Of a DNA stretch of 33,379 nt, positions 14,008-23,573 are shown piece by piece; the stretch's first letter is position 1, and every line of letters begins with the position of its first letter. The notes beneath the pieces were generated by a model. The model saw only the letters and a program-made list of their open reading frames with translations, was not told where the DNA came from and searched no databases. Origin of the DNA: Parasedimentitalea denitrificans. GTDB lineage: Bacteria; Pseudomonadota; Alphaproteobacteria; Rhodobacterales; Rhodobacteraceae. The stretch covers positions 1-33,379 of the forward strand of contig NZ_QHLQ01000028.1 of assembly GCF_011813015.1 (NCBI RefSeq). Reading direction: 5' to 3'. The position numbers and the translations under genes were made by a program.

Positions 14008-16934
14008 GGATTGCAGGCAAGGGGCTGATGCAGGGCGCAAAGCCGGTGACTTTCTCGTTCAATGGACGCCACATGATGGGGCTAGAGGGAGACACATTGG
14101 CCTCGGCCCTGTTGGCAAATGGGGTGCATCTGGTGGGGCGGTCATTCAAATACCACCGTCCGCGTGGTATTTTGACGGCAGGAAGTGAAGAACCGAATGC
14201 GCTGGTGACCATCGGGTCTGGCGCGCAGCAGGACCCAAATATTCGCGCCACTCAGCAAGAGATATTTGAGGGGCTGGAGGCGCGCAGCCAGAACTGCTGG
14301 CCTTCGGTGGATTACGATGTGCAGGCGGTCAACGATCTTGCAGCGCCGTTCTTTGGTGCGGGGTTTTATTACAAGACCTTCATGTGGCCGTCGGCATTCT
14401 GGGAAAAGCTATACGAGCCGATCATTCGTAAGGCAGCTGGATTGGGTGCTTTGTCACGACAGGCGGACCCGGATGCCTGTGAAAAGGCCTATGCATTTTG
14501 TGATCTACTGGTGATTGGTGCGGGGCCTGCCGGATTGATGGCAGCGCTGGTCGCAGGTCGTGCGGGGGCGGATGTGATCCTGGCCGAGGAAGATGCGCAT
14601 ATGGGGGGGCGTTTGCTGTCCGAGGTGGAGGAGGTCGACGGCAAGCCGGCAGCCGATTGGATCGCACAGATGTTGGAAGAGCTGGATAACATGGACAATG
14701 TGCGCCTGATGACACGTACAGCTGTGACCGGGGCCTATGACCAGGGCACCTATGGTGCGCTGGAGCGGGTCGGCCATCACCACAGCCGCCGGGCAGGGCT
14801 GCCGCGTGAATGCTTCTGGCGGATTGTGGCCAAGCGGGCGGTGCTGGCTGCCGGGGCAATTGAACGTCCAGTCGCCTTTGCCAATAACGATCGCCCAGGC
14901 ATCATGACTGCGGGTGCTGTGCGCAGCTATTTGAACCGCTGGGGCGTGGCGCCGGGACAGAACGTGACCGTGTTTGCCAACAATGATCAGGCCCATCGTA
15001 CCGCGCGGGATTTGGTCGACGCAGGTGTACATGTCGCTATGGTCATCGACAGCCGTCACGATGCGCCGGACAGCAACCTGTACCCGGTGATGAAGGGCGC
15101 GCAGGTCTGTAGCAGTTCTGGCCGCAAGCGGGTCGAGAGCATCACTGTGCGTTCCGTCGCTGGGGAAGAAAAGATCCAGACCGACTGTTTGGCGATGTCG
15201 GGGGGCTGGAACCCATCCCTGCATTTAACCTGTCATTTGAACGGGCGACCACAATGGAACCGGGACATAGCGGGATTTGTGCCAGCTCCGGGCACGGTGC
15301 CGGGGCTGACCTGTGCTGGGGCGTGTAATGGTGAGTTTTCGACCGCCGGGGCATTGCGCGAGGGAGCCGCGGCTGCTGTGGAGGCGCTGGTAGAGCTTGA
15401 GATCAAACAGTCTGAGGTAACTCTGCCGCAGGCCGAGAATGACCTGTATCGCGTCACGGCCCTGTGGGCGGTGCCGGGCAAGGGGCGCGCCTGGTTGGAT
15501 TTCCAGAACGATGTCACCGTCAAGGATGTGAAACAGGCGGCGACCGAGAACTTCCGCTCGGTCGAGCACATGAAGCGCTATACCACCCAAGGCATGGCCA
15601 CCGATCAGGGCAAAAACTCAAACGTGGCGGCGCTGGCGGTGCTGGCGGATGCCACCGGGCGTGGGATACCGGAAACTGGAACTACCACGTTCCGGCCACC
15701 TTTTGCGCCGGTGTCGATTGCCGCGATGGGTGCAGGAGCGGCGGGACAGGGCTGTAAGCCGCAGCGATTTCTGACCTCGCACCGGGCAAGCCGTGAAATG
15801 AGAGCCGAGCAGATCGAAGTGGGGCTGTGGTATCGCGCCAGCTATTTCCCCAAGACAGGCGAAAACACTTGGCGACAATCCTGTGATCGCGAGATTGGGC
15901 TGGTGCGCAACCACGTCGGCGTCTGCGATGTGTCGACGCTGGGCAAAATAGACATTCAGGGACCGGACGCAGCCAAGCTGTTGGATTTCGTCTATACCAA
16001 TACCTTTAGCACGCTAAAGCAGGGCAAGGTCTGCTATGGGCTGATGCTGCGCGAAGATGGTTTTGTCATGGATGATGGCACCACCGCCCGACTGGGCGAG
16101 AACCATTATGTGATGACCACCACGACCGCTGCCGCGGGACAGGTTATGGCGCATCTGGAGTTTGTGCGTCAGGCGCTGCGGCCAGAATGGGATGTGCAGA
16201 TCACTTCGGTCACTGAACAATGGGCGCAGTTTGCCGTCGCCGGCCCCAATTCGCGTGATTTGTTGAATGGTCTTTTGAAAGAACAGATCGACGACACCAG
16301 TTGGCCATTCATGGCCTGTGGCGAGGTCGAAGTTCTGGGCGTGCAGGGGCGTTTGTTCCGGATCTCGTTCTCGGGCGAGCTGGCCTATGAGATCGCAATT
16401 CCGGCGCGCTATGGTGATGCCCTGTTCCGGGCACTGATCGAACAGGCAAAAGCGCTGGGCGGCGGTGCCTATGGCATGGAGGCCCTGAACGTGCTGCGGA
16501 TCGAAAAAGGCTTCCTGACCCATGCCGAGTTGAACGGCACAGTCACGGCCTTTGATTTGGGAATGCAGGGTATGATGTCCAAGAAGAAGGACTTTATCGG
16601 CAAGGCTATGTCGACTCGTCCTGGCTTGATGGATGACGGCCGTGAGCAGTTGGTCGGGTTGAAACCTGTTGGCCCTGTCAAACAGATGACCGCAGGCGCG
16701 CATCTGTTTAATCCGGACGATCCTGTCGAGCGCATCTATGATCAGGGCTATGTGACATCGGCCGGCTTTTCGCCGACGTTGGGCCATTCTGTCGCCTTGG
16801 CATTCCTGAAAAATGGCCCGGATCGCATCGGGGATGAGGTGCGTCTGGTGGATCATATGCGTGGCATAGATGCGTTGTGCGAAGTGGTCGATCCTGTGTT
16901 TTTTGATCCAGATGGAGGTCGATCCCGTGGATGA
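14004..16934 (+). CDS. soxA: Sarcosine oxidase, alpha subunit
   Basis: The protein has 976 residues, the normal length. Domain order is an N-terminal ferredoxin-like fold (about 1-95, VGRSFKYHRPRGILTAGSEE region), a pyridine-nucleotide disulfide-oxidoreductase domain with GAGPAGL at 172-178 that binds NAD+, and a C-terminal GcvT-like aminomethyltransferase/folate domain from about 600 (GLWYRASYFPKTGEN onward). In the complex, SoxA passes the one-carbon unit from sarcosine to tetrahydrofolate. The C-terminal half matches dimethylglycine/sarcosine oxidase folate domains. It overlaps soxD and is followed by soxG, whose GTG lies inside its last codons. Confidence 0.93.
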   Translation: MRIAGKGLMQGAKPVTFSFNGRHMMGLEGDTLASALLANGVHLVGRSFKYHRPRGILTAGSEEPNALVTIGSGAQQDPNIRATQQEIFEGLEARSQNCWPSVDYDVQAVNDLAAPFFGAGFYYKTFMWPSAFWEKLYEPIIRKAAGLGALSRQADPDACEKAYAFCDLLVIGAGPAGLMAALVAGRAGADVILAEEDAHMGGRLLSEVEEVDGKPAADWIAQMLEELDNMDNVRLMTRTAVTGAYDQGTYGALERVGHHHSRRAGLPRECFWRIVAKRAVLAAGAIERPVAFANNDRPGIMTAGAVRSYLNRWGVAPGQNVTVFANNDQAHRTARDLVDAGVHVAMVIDSRHDAPDSNLYPVMKGAQVCSSSGRKRVESITVRSVAGEEKIQTDCLAMSGGWNPSLHLTCHLNGRPQWNRDIAGFVPAPGTVPGLTCAGACNGEFSTAGALREGAAAAVEALVELEIKQSEVTLPQAENDLYRVTALWAVPGKGRAWLDFQNDVTVKDVKQAATENFRSVEHMKRYTTQGMATDQGKNSNVAALAVLADATGRGIPETGTTTFRPPFAPVSIAAMGAGAAGQGCKPQRFLTSHRASREMRAEQIEVGLWYRASYFPKTGENTWRQSCDREIGLVRNHVGVCDVSTLGKIDIQGPDAAKLLDFVYTNTFSTLKQGKVCYGLMLREDGFVMDDGTTARLGENHYVMTTTTAAAGQVMAHLEFVRQALRPEWDVQITSVTEQWAQFAVAGPNSRDLLNGLLKEQIDDTSWPFMACGEVEVLGVQGRLFRISFSGELAYEIAIPARYGDALFRALIEQAKALGGGAYGMEALNVLRIEKGFLTHAELNGTVTAFDLGMQGMMSKKKDFIGKAMSTRPGLMDDGREQLVGLKPVGPVKQMTAGAHLFNPDDPVERIYDQGYVTSAGFSPTLGHSVALAFLKNGPDRIGDEVRLVDHMRGIDALCEVVDPVFFDPDGGRSRG

Positions 16935-17472
16935 TCTAATTGCGATGACGCCCTGCGACGGGCTGTTGCCGGTGACCATCGGTGATGTCACCCTGACCGA
17001 GGATCTGCCTGTGGCGATGACCTCGATTGCGCCCTATGCTGGGCAGGACGAGGCGCTGAACGCGGCGTTGAAGGACGCGCATGGTTTGGATTTCCCAGCA
17101 ATAAACCGCAGCACAGTTAAGGCCGACGCGCGTGCAATTTGGTTTGGGCAGGGTATCGCTCTGCTGCAGGGGCCAGCTGCCGCGATTGAACTGGCGAAAT
17201 TTGCAGCCCTGACAGACCAAAGCGACGGCTGGGCTGTGGTGCGGCTAGAAGGCAAGGGGGCGGCGGATGTTCTGGCGCGGCTGGCACCAGTGGATCTGCG
17301 GCGACAAAACTTCAAACAGGGCCATACTGTTCGAACTGAGCTGGCGCATATGATGGCATCTATTACGCGCATAGGGCCGGATGCCCTTCAGATTATGGTA
17401 TTTCGATCCATGGCGCGCACATTGGTGCATGATCTGAAAACAGCGATGGCAGGGGTTGCTGCTCGGGGATAG
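16927..17472 (+). CDS. soxG: Sarcosine oxidase, gamma subunit
   Basis: The protein has about 181 residues, normal for SoxG, which packs against the alpha subunit in the heterotetramer. GTG 16927 is chosen because GGAGG lies 8 bases upstream (16914-16918) inside the end of soxA, giving an 8-base overlap. An in-frame ATG at 16912 and a further ATG at 16870 are less well placed. The sequence has the expected ARAIWFGQGIALLQG and GWAVVRLEGKGAADVLARLA patterns and an RTELAHMMASITRIG tail seen in SoxG. It is the last gene of the operon. Confidence 0.9.
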   Translation: MDDLIAMTPCDGLLPVTIGDVTLTEDLPVAMTSIAPYAGQDEALNAALKDAHGLDFPAINRSTVKADARAIWFGQGIALLQGPAAAIELAKFAALTDQSDGWAVVRLEGKGAADVLARLAPVDLRRQNFKQGHTVRTELAHMMASITRIGPDALQIMVFRSMARTLVHDLKTAMAGVAARG

Positions 17473-17565
17473 GCGGTCTTGCACCGTCTTCCGCGAAAAC
17501 CGGTTCCCACTTTGTGACGGGCGCTTTAGTCTGGCGCGAATAAACTGATTCAACGGAGCTGCCTG

Positions 17566-17883
17566 ATGAAGACCCTGACCACGCTAAGCGCTGCGCTTTT
17601 GTCCGCTGTGATTGCTTCCCCTGTGATGGCGGCTGTAACGGCCGAGGAAAGCTGTGGCTACCAAGCGGATGTTGTGGCTGCGATCCAACAAGCTCGCCTA
17701 GATAGGGTGAAGGAGCGCAAAGTAAGCGAGACACTTGCCGCTTCTGAGCCAACCTGGCCTGAAAATTTCAATGCAACTATTCCGCTGATTGCCCCTTGGA
17801 TTTATGAGCAAAAGATGAAGGTGATCCGCAACGAGGATCTGGGCGCAGTTTGGAAAGAACGTTGTCTGGACCAGATCCAGTAA
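17566..17883 (+). CDS. Small secreted hypothetical protein
   Basis: The protein has 105 residues. The signal peptide MKTLTTLSAALLSAVIASPVMA is followed by AVTAEESC. The mature part is short and charged with two cysteines, one near its start (ESCGYQ) and one near its end (KERCLDQIQ), which could close a disulfide. It resembles small periplasmic proteins of Rhodobacterales I have seen without a function. GGAGC precedes the ATG. It lies 93 bases after soxG and 83 before dnaG, so it is probably its own unit. The segment just before (about 17495-17520) contains AAAACCGGTTCCCACTTT, which resembles a repeat common in alphaproteobacteria, noted only from memory. Confidence 0.6.
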   Translation: MKTLTTLSAALLSAVIASPVMAAVTAEESCGYQADVVAAIQQARLDRVKERKVSETLAASEPTWPENFNATIPLIAPWIYEQKMKVIRNEDLGAVWKERCLDQIQ

Positions 17884-17966
17884 GACGCTACCTTTCTCCG
17901 TAATCCGCGCCAATCCAGACCCGCCGTGGGCTTGGAACTGCGTCTATTTTCTGGCACATTACCCTT

Positions 17967-19949
17967 ATGTCACTGCCTCCCGGATTCCTTGATGAACTGC
18001 GTACCCGCGTCAGCCTAAGCCAGGTTGTCGGGCGAAAGGTCATGTGGGATCAACGCAAGTCCAACATGGGCAAGGGCGACATGTGGGCGCCTTGCCCTTT
18101 CCACCATGAAAAATCTGCCAGTTTCCACGTCGATGACCGCAAAGGGTTTTACTATTGCTTTGGCTGTCAGGCCAAAGGCGACGCAATAGGCTTTGTGCAG
18201 GAATCCGAAAACGTGGGCTTTATGGAGGCAGTGCAGATCATCGCGGCCGAAGCAGGCATGGAAATGCCCGCTCGCGACCCCAAGGCGCAACAGAAACAGG
18301 ACCGCCGCACATTGCTTGCGGATGTGATGGAGCAGGCGGTTCAGTTCTTTCGTTTGCAACTGAACACTGGCCGGGCTCATGATGCGCGTGGATATCTGGA
18401 TCGGCGCGGTATGCCGGCGCAGTCGCTGGAACGCTGGGAGATCGGCTTTGCCCCTGACGGTTGGCAGAACCTGTGGGATCACCTGCGCGGCAAAGGTGTT
18501 GCCGAAGATTTGATCATCGGGGCAGGGCTGGCCAAACCGTCGTCCAAGGGCGGCAAGCCTTATGACACCTTCCGCAACCGCATCATGTTCCCGATCCGTG
18601 ATGCCCGTGGCCGTGCCATTGCCTTTGGCGGCCGCGCGATGGATCCCAATGACAACGCCAAATACCTGAACTCACCCGAGACGGAATTGTTCGACAAAGG
18701 CCGCAGCTTGTACAACCACGCGCCCGCCCGTACCGCTGCTGGCAAGGGGCAACCACTGCTAGTGGCCGAGGGGTACATGGACGTCATCGCACTGGCTGAT
18801 GGCGGGTTCGAGGCTGCTGTGGCCCCTCTGGGCACTGCGGTCACCGAAAACCAGTTGATGATGATGTGGCGCATCGCGGATGAGCCGATCATTGCGCTGG
18901 ACGGCGATACCGCAGGTTTGCGCGCCGCGATGCGGTTGATTGATCTGGCGCTCCCGCTTCTTGAGGCAGGCAAATCCTTGCGGTTCGCCATGATGCCCGA
19001 GGGCAAAGATCCAGACGATCTGATCCGCACGCAGGGGCCACAGGCGGTTCAGTCGCTGTTGGATCAGGCAATGCCCATGGTCAAACTGCTGTGGCAGCGA
19101 GAAACCGAAGGCAAAGTGTTCGACAGCCCCGAACGTAAGGCAGCACTGGACAAAAGCCTGCGTGAAAAGGTCAAACTGATCCGTGATCCGTCGATCCGCA
19201 AACACTATGGCGACGACATAAAGGAAATGCGCTGGGAGCTGTTCCGTGGCAATCGCAAACCACAGCGCGCAGCCTTTAATCCCTCTGGCGGTTTCAAGGA
19301 CGGCGCGCGCAGCAAATGGAAGCCGGGCAAGCCGGTACCACAACCGCTGGCCAGCACCAAAAGCTCGATGTTGGCTGCGGCTGACGAAGGCGCGGCCGTT
19401 GCGATGCGCGAGGCGGTTATTCTGGCCAGTGCCATTGCCACTCCGGCGGTGATTGTTGAGTTTGAGGCGAATTTCGAACGTATGTCCTGCGCGGACCCGG
19501 ATCATGCCATCATGCGCGACCTGATCCTGCGCTATGGAATGGATGCCCCCGATCGGGTGCATGATGAAATTCTCTATGCTTTGGGCCCCTACGCCCTTGA
19601 AAACCTGCATGCGCTTCGCCATGTGGCAATTAGCCCCTGTCTGCGCAAACCCGGTGATCTAGAGATCGCCAGCCTGATGTTGAGCGAAGAATTTGCCAAG
19701 ATCGAAGCACGGCAAGGGCTGGATGCCGAACTTGCCGAGGCCGAAGAGGACCTGAGCGGTTTGGCGGATGAGGCTGTGACGTGGCGTTTAGGACAGGCTG
19801 CTGAGGCCAGAAACAAGGCCGTGCGCAGCGAGAACGAAGACAGGGCGCAGTATGATATTGCGGACAACGGGGCGCGTCTAAACAGAGAAGAACGCGACCT
19901 GCTGAGCTCGCTAACAGATGGAATCAACTTCTCACGAAAACGCAGCTGA
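17967..19949 (+). CDS. dnaG: DNA primase
   Basis: The protein has 660 residues. It makes RNA primers for DNA replication together with the replicative helicase. An N-terminal CHC2 zinc finger (C43-x2-H46...C64-x2-C67) contains the FYYCFGCQAKGD pattern. The RNA polymerase core runs through the middle, and the TOPRIM motifs VAEGYMDVIAL (about residue 265) and ALDGDTAG (about 310) carry the catalytic acids. The C-terminal helicase-binding region is long and acidic (AEEDLSGLADE). The gene is followed at 114 bases by rpoD, the usual dnaG-rpoD part of the macromolecular synthesis operon; rpsU is not present. Confidence 0.95.
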   Translation: MSLPPGFLDELRTRVSLSQVVGRKVMWDQRKSNMGKGDMWAPCPFHHEKSASFHVDDRKGFYYCFGCQAKGDAIGFVQESENVGFMEAVQIIAAEAGMEMPARDPKAQQKQDRRTLLADVMEQAVQFFRLQLNTGRAHDARGYLDRRGMPAQSLERWEIGFAPDGWQNLWDHLRGKGVAEDLIIGAGLAKPSSKGGKPYDTFRNRIMFPIRDARGRAIAFGGRAMDPNDNAKYLNSPETELFDKGRSLYNHAPARTAAGKGQPLLVAEGYMDVIALADGGFEAAVAPLGTAVTENQLMMMWRIADEPIIALDGDTAGLRAAMRLIDLALPLLEAGKSLRFAMMPEGKDPDDLIRTQGPQAVQSLLDQAMPMVKLLWQRETEGKVFDSPERKAALDKSLREKVKLIRDPSIRKHYGDDIKEMRWELFRGNRKPQRAAFNPSGGFKDGARSKWKPGKPVPQPLASTKSSMLAAADEGAAVAMREAVILASAIATPAVIVEFEANFERMSCADPDHAIMRDLILRYGMDAPDRVHDEILYALGPYALENLHALRHVAISPCLRKPGDLEIASLMLSEEFAKIEARQGLDAELAEAEEDLSGLADEAVTWRLGQAAEARNKAVRSENEDRAQYDIADNGARLNREERDLLSSLTDGINFSRKRS

Positions 19950-20063
19950 GTCGTTTTCGTAAGGAAGTCCTTAAAAAAACCGGGTAAACGGGTCGACGAA
20001 TCAGTAGATCGCGCTAATGATTCGCTGAGACCGAATCGCCCTTAACGCCTGTAGGAGCATTGA

Positions 20064-22052
20064 ATGGCCGCCAAAGACACCGACGACCGCAAACGTGACG
20101 ACCAGGAACCTGAAAATTCTCTGGACATGAGCCAGGCCGCCGTCAAGAAGATGATCTCTGAGGCCCGCGAGAAGGGCTACATCACCTACGATCAGCTGAA
20201 CAAGGTTTTGCCACCTGATCAGGTAGGCTCGGAACAGATCGAAGACGTGATGTCGATGCTCTCTGAAATGGGCATCAATATCATCGAGGACGAAGAGGCC
20301 GAAGAGGAAGAACAGAAGGGCGCGACCGATCTGGTTACCACCGAAGGTGCTCGCGAAGTTGCTGTTTCCACTGGCACATCCGAGAAGCTAGACCGTACTG
20401 ATGACCCGGTACGCATGTATCTGCGTGAAATGGGCTCGGTTGAACTGCTAAGCCGCGAGGGCGAGATCGCCATCGCCAAGCGGATTGAGGCCGGACGTAA
20501 CACCATGATCGCTGGCTTGTGTGAAAGCCCACTGACCTTTCAGGCGATCACTATTTGGCATGACGAACTTCTGACCGAAGACATTCTTCTGCGCGACGTC
20601 ATCGATCTCGAAACCACATTTGGCAACACGATGAACGAGGACGGAACGCCTCAGGAACCGGTTGTTGCAAATGCTGACGCGGCCAAAACTGAAAAGCCCG
20701 AAGCAGGCGCTCAGGAATTGGACGCTGACGGCAACCCGATCAGCACCGACGACGATGACGACGATGAAGATGATCAGGCCAACCTGTCCTTGGCCGCGAT
20801 GGAAGCCGCGCTCAAGGATCAGGTTCTTACCAGCCTAGAGCGGATCTCGTCGGATTATGCCGAACTGTCGGAAATGCAGGATAGCCGGATTTCGGCAACC
20901 CTGAACGAAGATGGGTCATTCAGCAAACAGGATGAGGCCCGGTATCAGGCGCTGCGTTCTGAAATCGTTGAGCTGGTGAACGAGCTTCACCTGCATAACA
21001 ACCGTATCGACGCGCTGATTGACCAGCTGTACGGCATCAACCGCCGTGTCATGCAGATTGACGGCTCGATGGTGAAACTGGCCGATCAGGCTCGCATTAA
21101 CCGCCGTGAATTCGTCGACGCCTATCGTGGTCGCGAACTGGACCCCAACTGGCTGGCAGAAATGGGCGAAAAGCCTGGCCGTGGCTGGAAGATGTTCATC
21201 GAGCGCTCCACTGACAAGGTCGAAGAACTGCGCGCTGACATCGCTCAAGTGGGTCAGTACGTTGGTCTGGATATCTCTGAATTCCGCCGTATCGTGCAGC
21301 AGGTTCAGAAGGGCGAAAAAGAGGCCCGTCAGGCGAAAAAGGAAATGGTCGAGGCCAACCTGCGTCTGGTGATCTCGATTGCCAAGAAATACACCAACCG
21401 TGGTCTGCAATTCCTGGATCTGATCCAGGAAGGTAACATCGGCCTGATGAAGGCGGTGGACAAGTTCGAATATCGTCGTGGCTATAAATTCTCGACCTAT
21501 GCGACTTGGTGGATCCGTCAGGCGATCACCCGCTCGATTGCCGATCAGGCGCGCACCATCCGTATTCCAGTGCACATGATCGAGACCATCAACAAGCTGG
21601 TCCGTACAGGTCGTCAGATGCTGCACGAAATCGGTCGTGAGCCAACACCAGAAGAACTGGCCGCCAAGCTGCAAATGCCGCTGGAGAAGGTGCGCAAGGT
21701 GATGAAGATCGCCAAAGAGCCGATCAGCCTTGAAACGCCAATCGGCGACGAGGAAGACAGCCAGCTGGGTGATTTCATCGAGGACAAGAATGCCGTGCTG
21801 CCACTGGACAGCGCCATTCAGGAAAACCTCAAGGAAACCACTACCCGCGTGCTGGCATCCCTTACTCCGCGTGAAGAACGTGTTCTGCGGATGCGTTTTG
21901 GTATCGGCATGAATACCGACCACACACTGGAAGAAGTTGGCCAGCAGTTCTCGGTTACCCGTGAGCGGATCCGTCAGATCGAGGCCAAGGCGCTGCGTAA
22001 GCTGAAGCACCCAAGCCGAAGCAGAAAGCTGCGGAGCTTCTTGGATCAGTGA
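20064..22052 (+). CDS. rpoD: RNA polymerase primary sigma factor (sigma-70)
   Basis: The protein has 662 residues. Region 1.1 is at about 12-75 and region 1.2 begins at DPVRMYLREMGSVELLSREG. An acidic run of Asp and Glu (STDDDDDDEDDQ) lies in the non-conserved region, which is long as in other alphaproteobacteria. Regions 2.1 to 2.4 carry FLDLIQEGNIGLMKAVDKF and YATWWIRQAITRS, regions 3.0 to 3.2 follow, and region 4 ends in TREERVLRMRFG-like and VTRERIRQIEAKALRKLKHP motifs that contact the -10 and -35 elements. GTAGGAG precedes ATG 20064. A good terminator follows at 22059-22084. Confidence 0.96.
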   Translation: MAAKDTDDRKRDDQEPENSLDMSQAAVKKMISEAREKGYITYDQLNKVLPPDQVGSEQIEDVMSMLSEMGINIIEDEEAEEEEQKGATDLVTTEGAREVAVSTGTSEKLDRTDDPVRMYLREMGSVELLSREGEIAIAKRIEAGRNTMIAGLCESPLTFQAITIWHDELLTEDILLRDVIDLETTFGNTMNEDGTPQEPVVANADAAKTEKPEAGAQELDADGNPISTDDDDDDEDDQANLSLAAMEAALKDQVLTSLERISSDYAELSEMQDSRISATLNEDGSFSKQDEARYQALRSEIVELVNELHLHNNRIDALIDQLYGINRRVMQIDGSMVKLADQARINRREFVDAYRGRELDPNWLAEMGEKPGRGWKMFIERSTDKVEELRADIAQVGQYVGLDISEFRRIVQQVQKGEKEARQAKKEMVEANLRLVISIAKKYTNRGLQFLDLIQEGNIGLMKAVDKFEYRRGYKFSTYATWWIRQAITRSIADQARTIRIPVHMIETINKLVRTGRQMLHEIGREPTPEELAAKLQMPLEKVRKVMKIAKEPISLETPIGDEEDSQLGDFIEDKNAVLPLDSAIQENLKETTTRVLASLTPREERVLRMRFGIGMNTDHTLEEVGQQFSVTRERIRQIEAKALRKLKHPSRSRKLRSFLDQ

Positions 22053-22058
22053 TATATA

Positions 22059-22084
22059 GGGCGTCCCACGGGGCGCCCTTTTTT
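22059..22084 (+). terminator. Rho-independent terminator of rpoD
   Basis: GGGCGTCCC (22059-22067) pairs with GGGGCGCCC (22070-22078), with one G-U pair, and is followed by six T (22079-22084). It starts 7 bases after the rpoD stop. A second hairpin, GCCCGGC-ATC-GCCGGGC (22088-22104), lies right behind it without a T run. Confidence 0.88.
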
Positions 22085-22239
22085 ATAGCCCGGCATCGCC
22101 GGGCCGCGCCTGACCTTCCCCCCGGGAAGGCGCTTTACGCCTCCCCAAGGTCAAGCACGTCCCTCAGAGAATGCAGCCCGTCTACTTTCCAAGCCCCGCC
22201 CGATATGTCACCATCCGCCAAAACGAGTAGGAGCCTGAC

Positions 22240-22518
22240 ATGTCCTTTTTGAAAAAACTCTTCGGCGGGTCCGACGCGGCGGCCCCCAAGGCTCCTGAGC
22301 CTGAGATGTACAAGGGTTTCGCCATCTTCCCCGATCCGATTGCCGAGGGAAAACACTACCGCCTAGCTGCGAGGGTTGAGAAGGAAATCGATGGTGAGTT
22401 GAAAATTCACAAACTCATCCGCGCTGACACGCTCAACTCAAACGAAGCGGCGGTTGAGGCCGCGATTCAAAAGGCCAAGGTCGCAATCGACCAGATGGGC
22501 GATCGGCTGTTCAACTAG
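22240..22518 (+). CDS. HlyU-family protein
   Basis: The protein has 92 residues and matches the HlyU family. After MSFLKKLFGG and a Pro-rich linker, the core reads YKGFAIFPDPIAEGKHYRLA and KEIDGELKIHKLIRADT, then two short helices (AAVEAAIQKAKVAIDQMGDRLF). Founding members were called transcriptional activators of haemolysin. In alphaproteobacteria the function of these short versions is not established, and no DNA-binding domain is obvious. GTAGGAG precedes ATG 22240. Confidence 0.75.
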   Translation: MSFLKKLFGGSDAAAPKAPEPEMYKGFAIFPDPIAEGKHYRLAARVEKEIDGELKIHKLIRADTLNSNEAAVEAAIQKAKVAIDQMGDRLFN

Positions 22519-22624
22519 GCTTGGTTGCGCGCCGTTAACCATTTGCTAACCTCTTGCATTGCCCAACGCCAGTGGCCTCTCTAGACTATTACCATTCGAG
22601 GTACGTATTCGCTTGGGGAAAACG

Positions 22625-22903
22625 ATGTCTGCAAATTCAAACCTGAATGAGGCGCTAGGCGTCTTGGGGGATAAGCTTCAGTCGCTGAACGCCATGGTGC
22701 TGGCCAATCAGTTCATGATCGACGCTGTGCGTGACCACGAGGCTAAGCTGAAGGCGCTGGATGCCGAGGCTGCGCGGTCATTTATGCGTCAGATTGCGCG
22801 GAAAAAATTTGGCGAAGACGAGGCAATGCAGGATGTTCTAGCTCTTATCCTTAACGCTATGGCCCCGCGCCAATCGGCCGAGATCATCCAGTTCCCAGGC
22901 TGA
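22625..22903 (+). CDS. Small helical hypothetical protein
   Basis: The protein has 92 residues, mostly helical, with an N-terminal heptad-like stretch (LNEALGVLGDKLQSLNAMVL) and a second amphipathic region with KALDAEAARSF. There are no Cys residues and no signal peptide. The frame is open from 22559, but ATG 22625 with GGGGAA just upstream is the better start. It stands alone between HlyU and the secreted 152-aa gene. I do not recognise the family. Confidence 0.6.
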   Translation: MSANSNLNEALGVLGDKLQSLNAMVLANQFMIDAVRDHEAKLKALDAEAARSFMRQIARKKFGEDEAMQDVLALILNAMAPRQSAEIIQFPG

Positions 22904-22984
22904 CACTAGGTCATTTCTTGGATTCTGGTATTTCCACCTAAGGCAGGCTATCCCTTGCAGCGATCGCGCAACAAGGATGATCCC

Positions 22985-23443
22985 ATGCTCCGTACGCTAA
23001 TGGCCAGTCTGACCTTCACCCTGATTGCACCTGCAGTCTGGGCTCAGTGCCAGAATGGCGCTGAGCTGTTCACCTGTACATTCTCTCACGGCAAGAAAGC
23101 TGTCCATATCTGTCAGGATGGTGATGACTATAGCTATGCCTATGGCCGGATAGGGCGCGCGCCTGATTTGTTCTTGCAGCGCAGCCTGAAGGAAATCGAA
23201 TTTACCCCGTGGTCTGGGATCGGACGCTACTATTGGGAAGAGGTCCGGTTTTTTAACAAATCAGTTTCCTATTTGATTAGCTTTAGTGCTGACCGGTTGT
23301 CAGAAGGGGAGTCCGCGCCCGAGGGGCAAATTTCGGTGCACGAAGACGACAACCGTCTGGCACTGTTGATTTGTGATGAAGGCACAGTGCGAATAAACAT
23401 GTCACCGCTGGCAAACGCTTGGCACGACGCTGGGTCCCAGTAG
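22985..23443 (+). CDS. Secreted hypothetical protein
   Basis: The protein has 152 residues. A signal peptide (MLRTLMASLTFTLIAPAVWA) and likely cleavage near AQCQNG precede a mature domain with four cysteines (QC, CTF, ICQ, ICDEG). It reads as short beta strands (AVHICQDGDDYSYAYGRIG, YLISFSAD), with acidic tracts that could bind metal, which is only a guess. The frame is open from 22955, but ATG 22985 has AAGGATG just upstream and gives the signal peptide. It is followed by two further secreted genes. Confidence 0.65.
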   Translation: MLRTLMASLTFTLIAPAVWAQCQNGAELFTCTFSHGKKAVHICQDGDDYSYAYGRIGRAPDLFLQRSLKEIEFTPWSGIGRYYWEEVRFFNKSVSYLISFSADRLSEGESAPEGQISVHEDDNRLALLICDEGTVRINMSPLANAWHDAGSQ

Positions 23444-23573
23444 TAAATAACTGTTTGGGCGGTGTTTTGCCCGAAGCGCAATAGGATTGGGCGAGAGGCT
23501 GGTGTGTCGGCACAAGCTGCGTATTATGATGACAATTAACGCGCCACGCCGGCGCCCTATGTTTTGGACACAC

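Noticed and set aside
16014..16991. 325-residue minus-strand frame opposite soxA
   Set aside because: It is a long antisense shadow of soxA in GC-rich sequence, and the soxA frame has clear family motifs.
20916..22010. 364-residue minus-strand frame opposite rpoD
   Set aside because: It is antisense to conserved sigma regions 2-4 and has no independent start signal.
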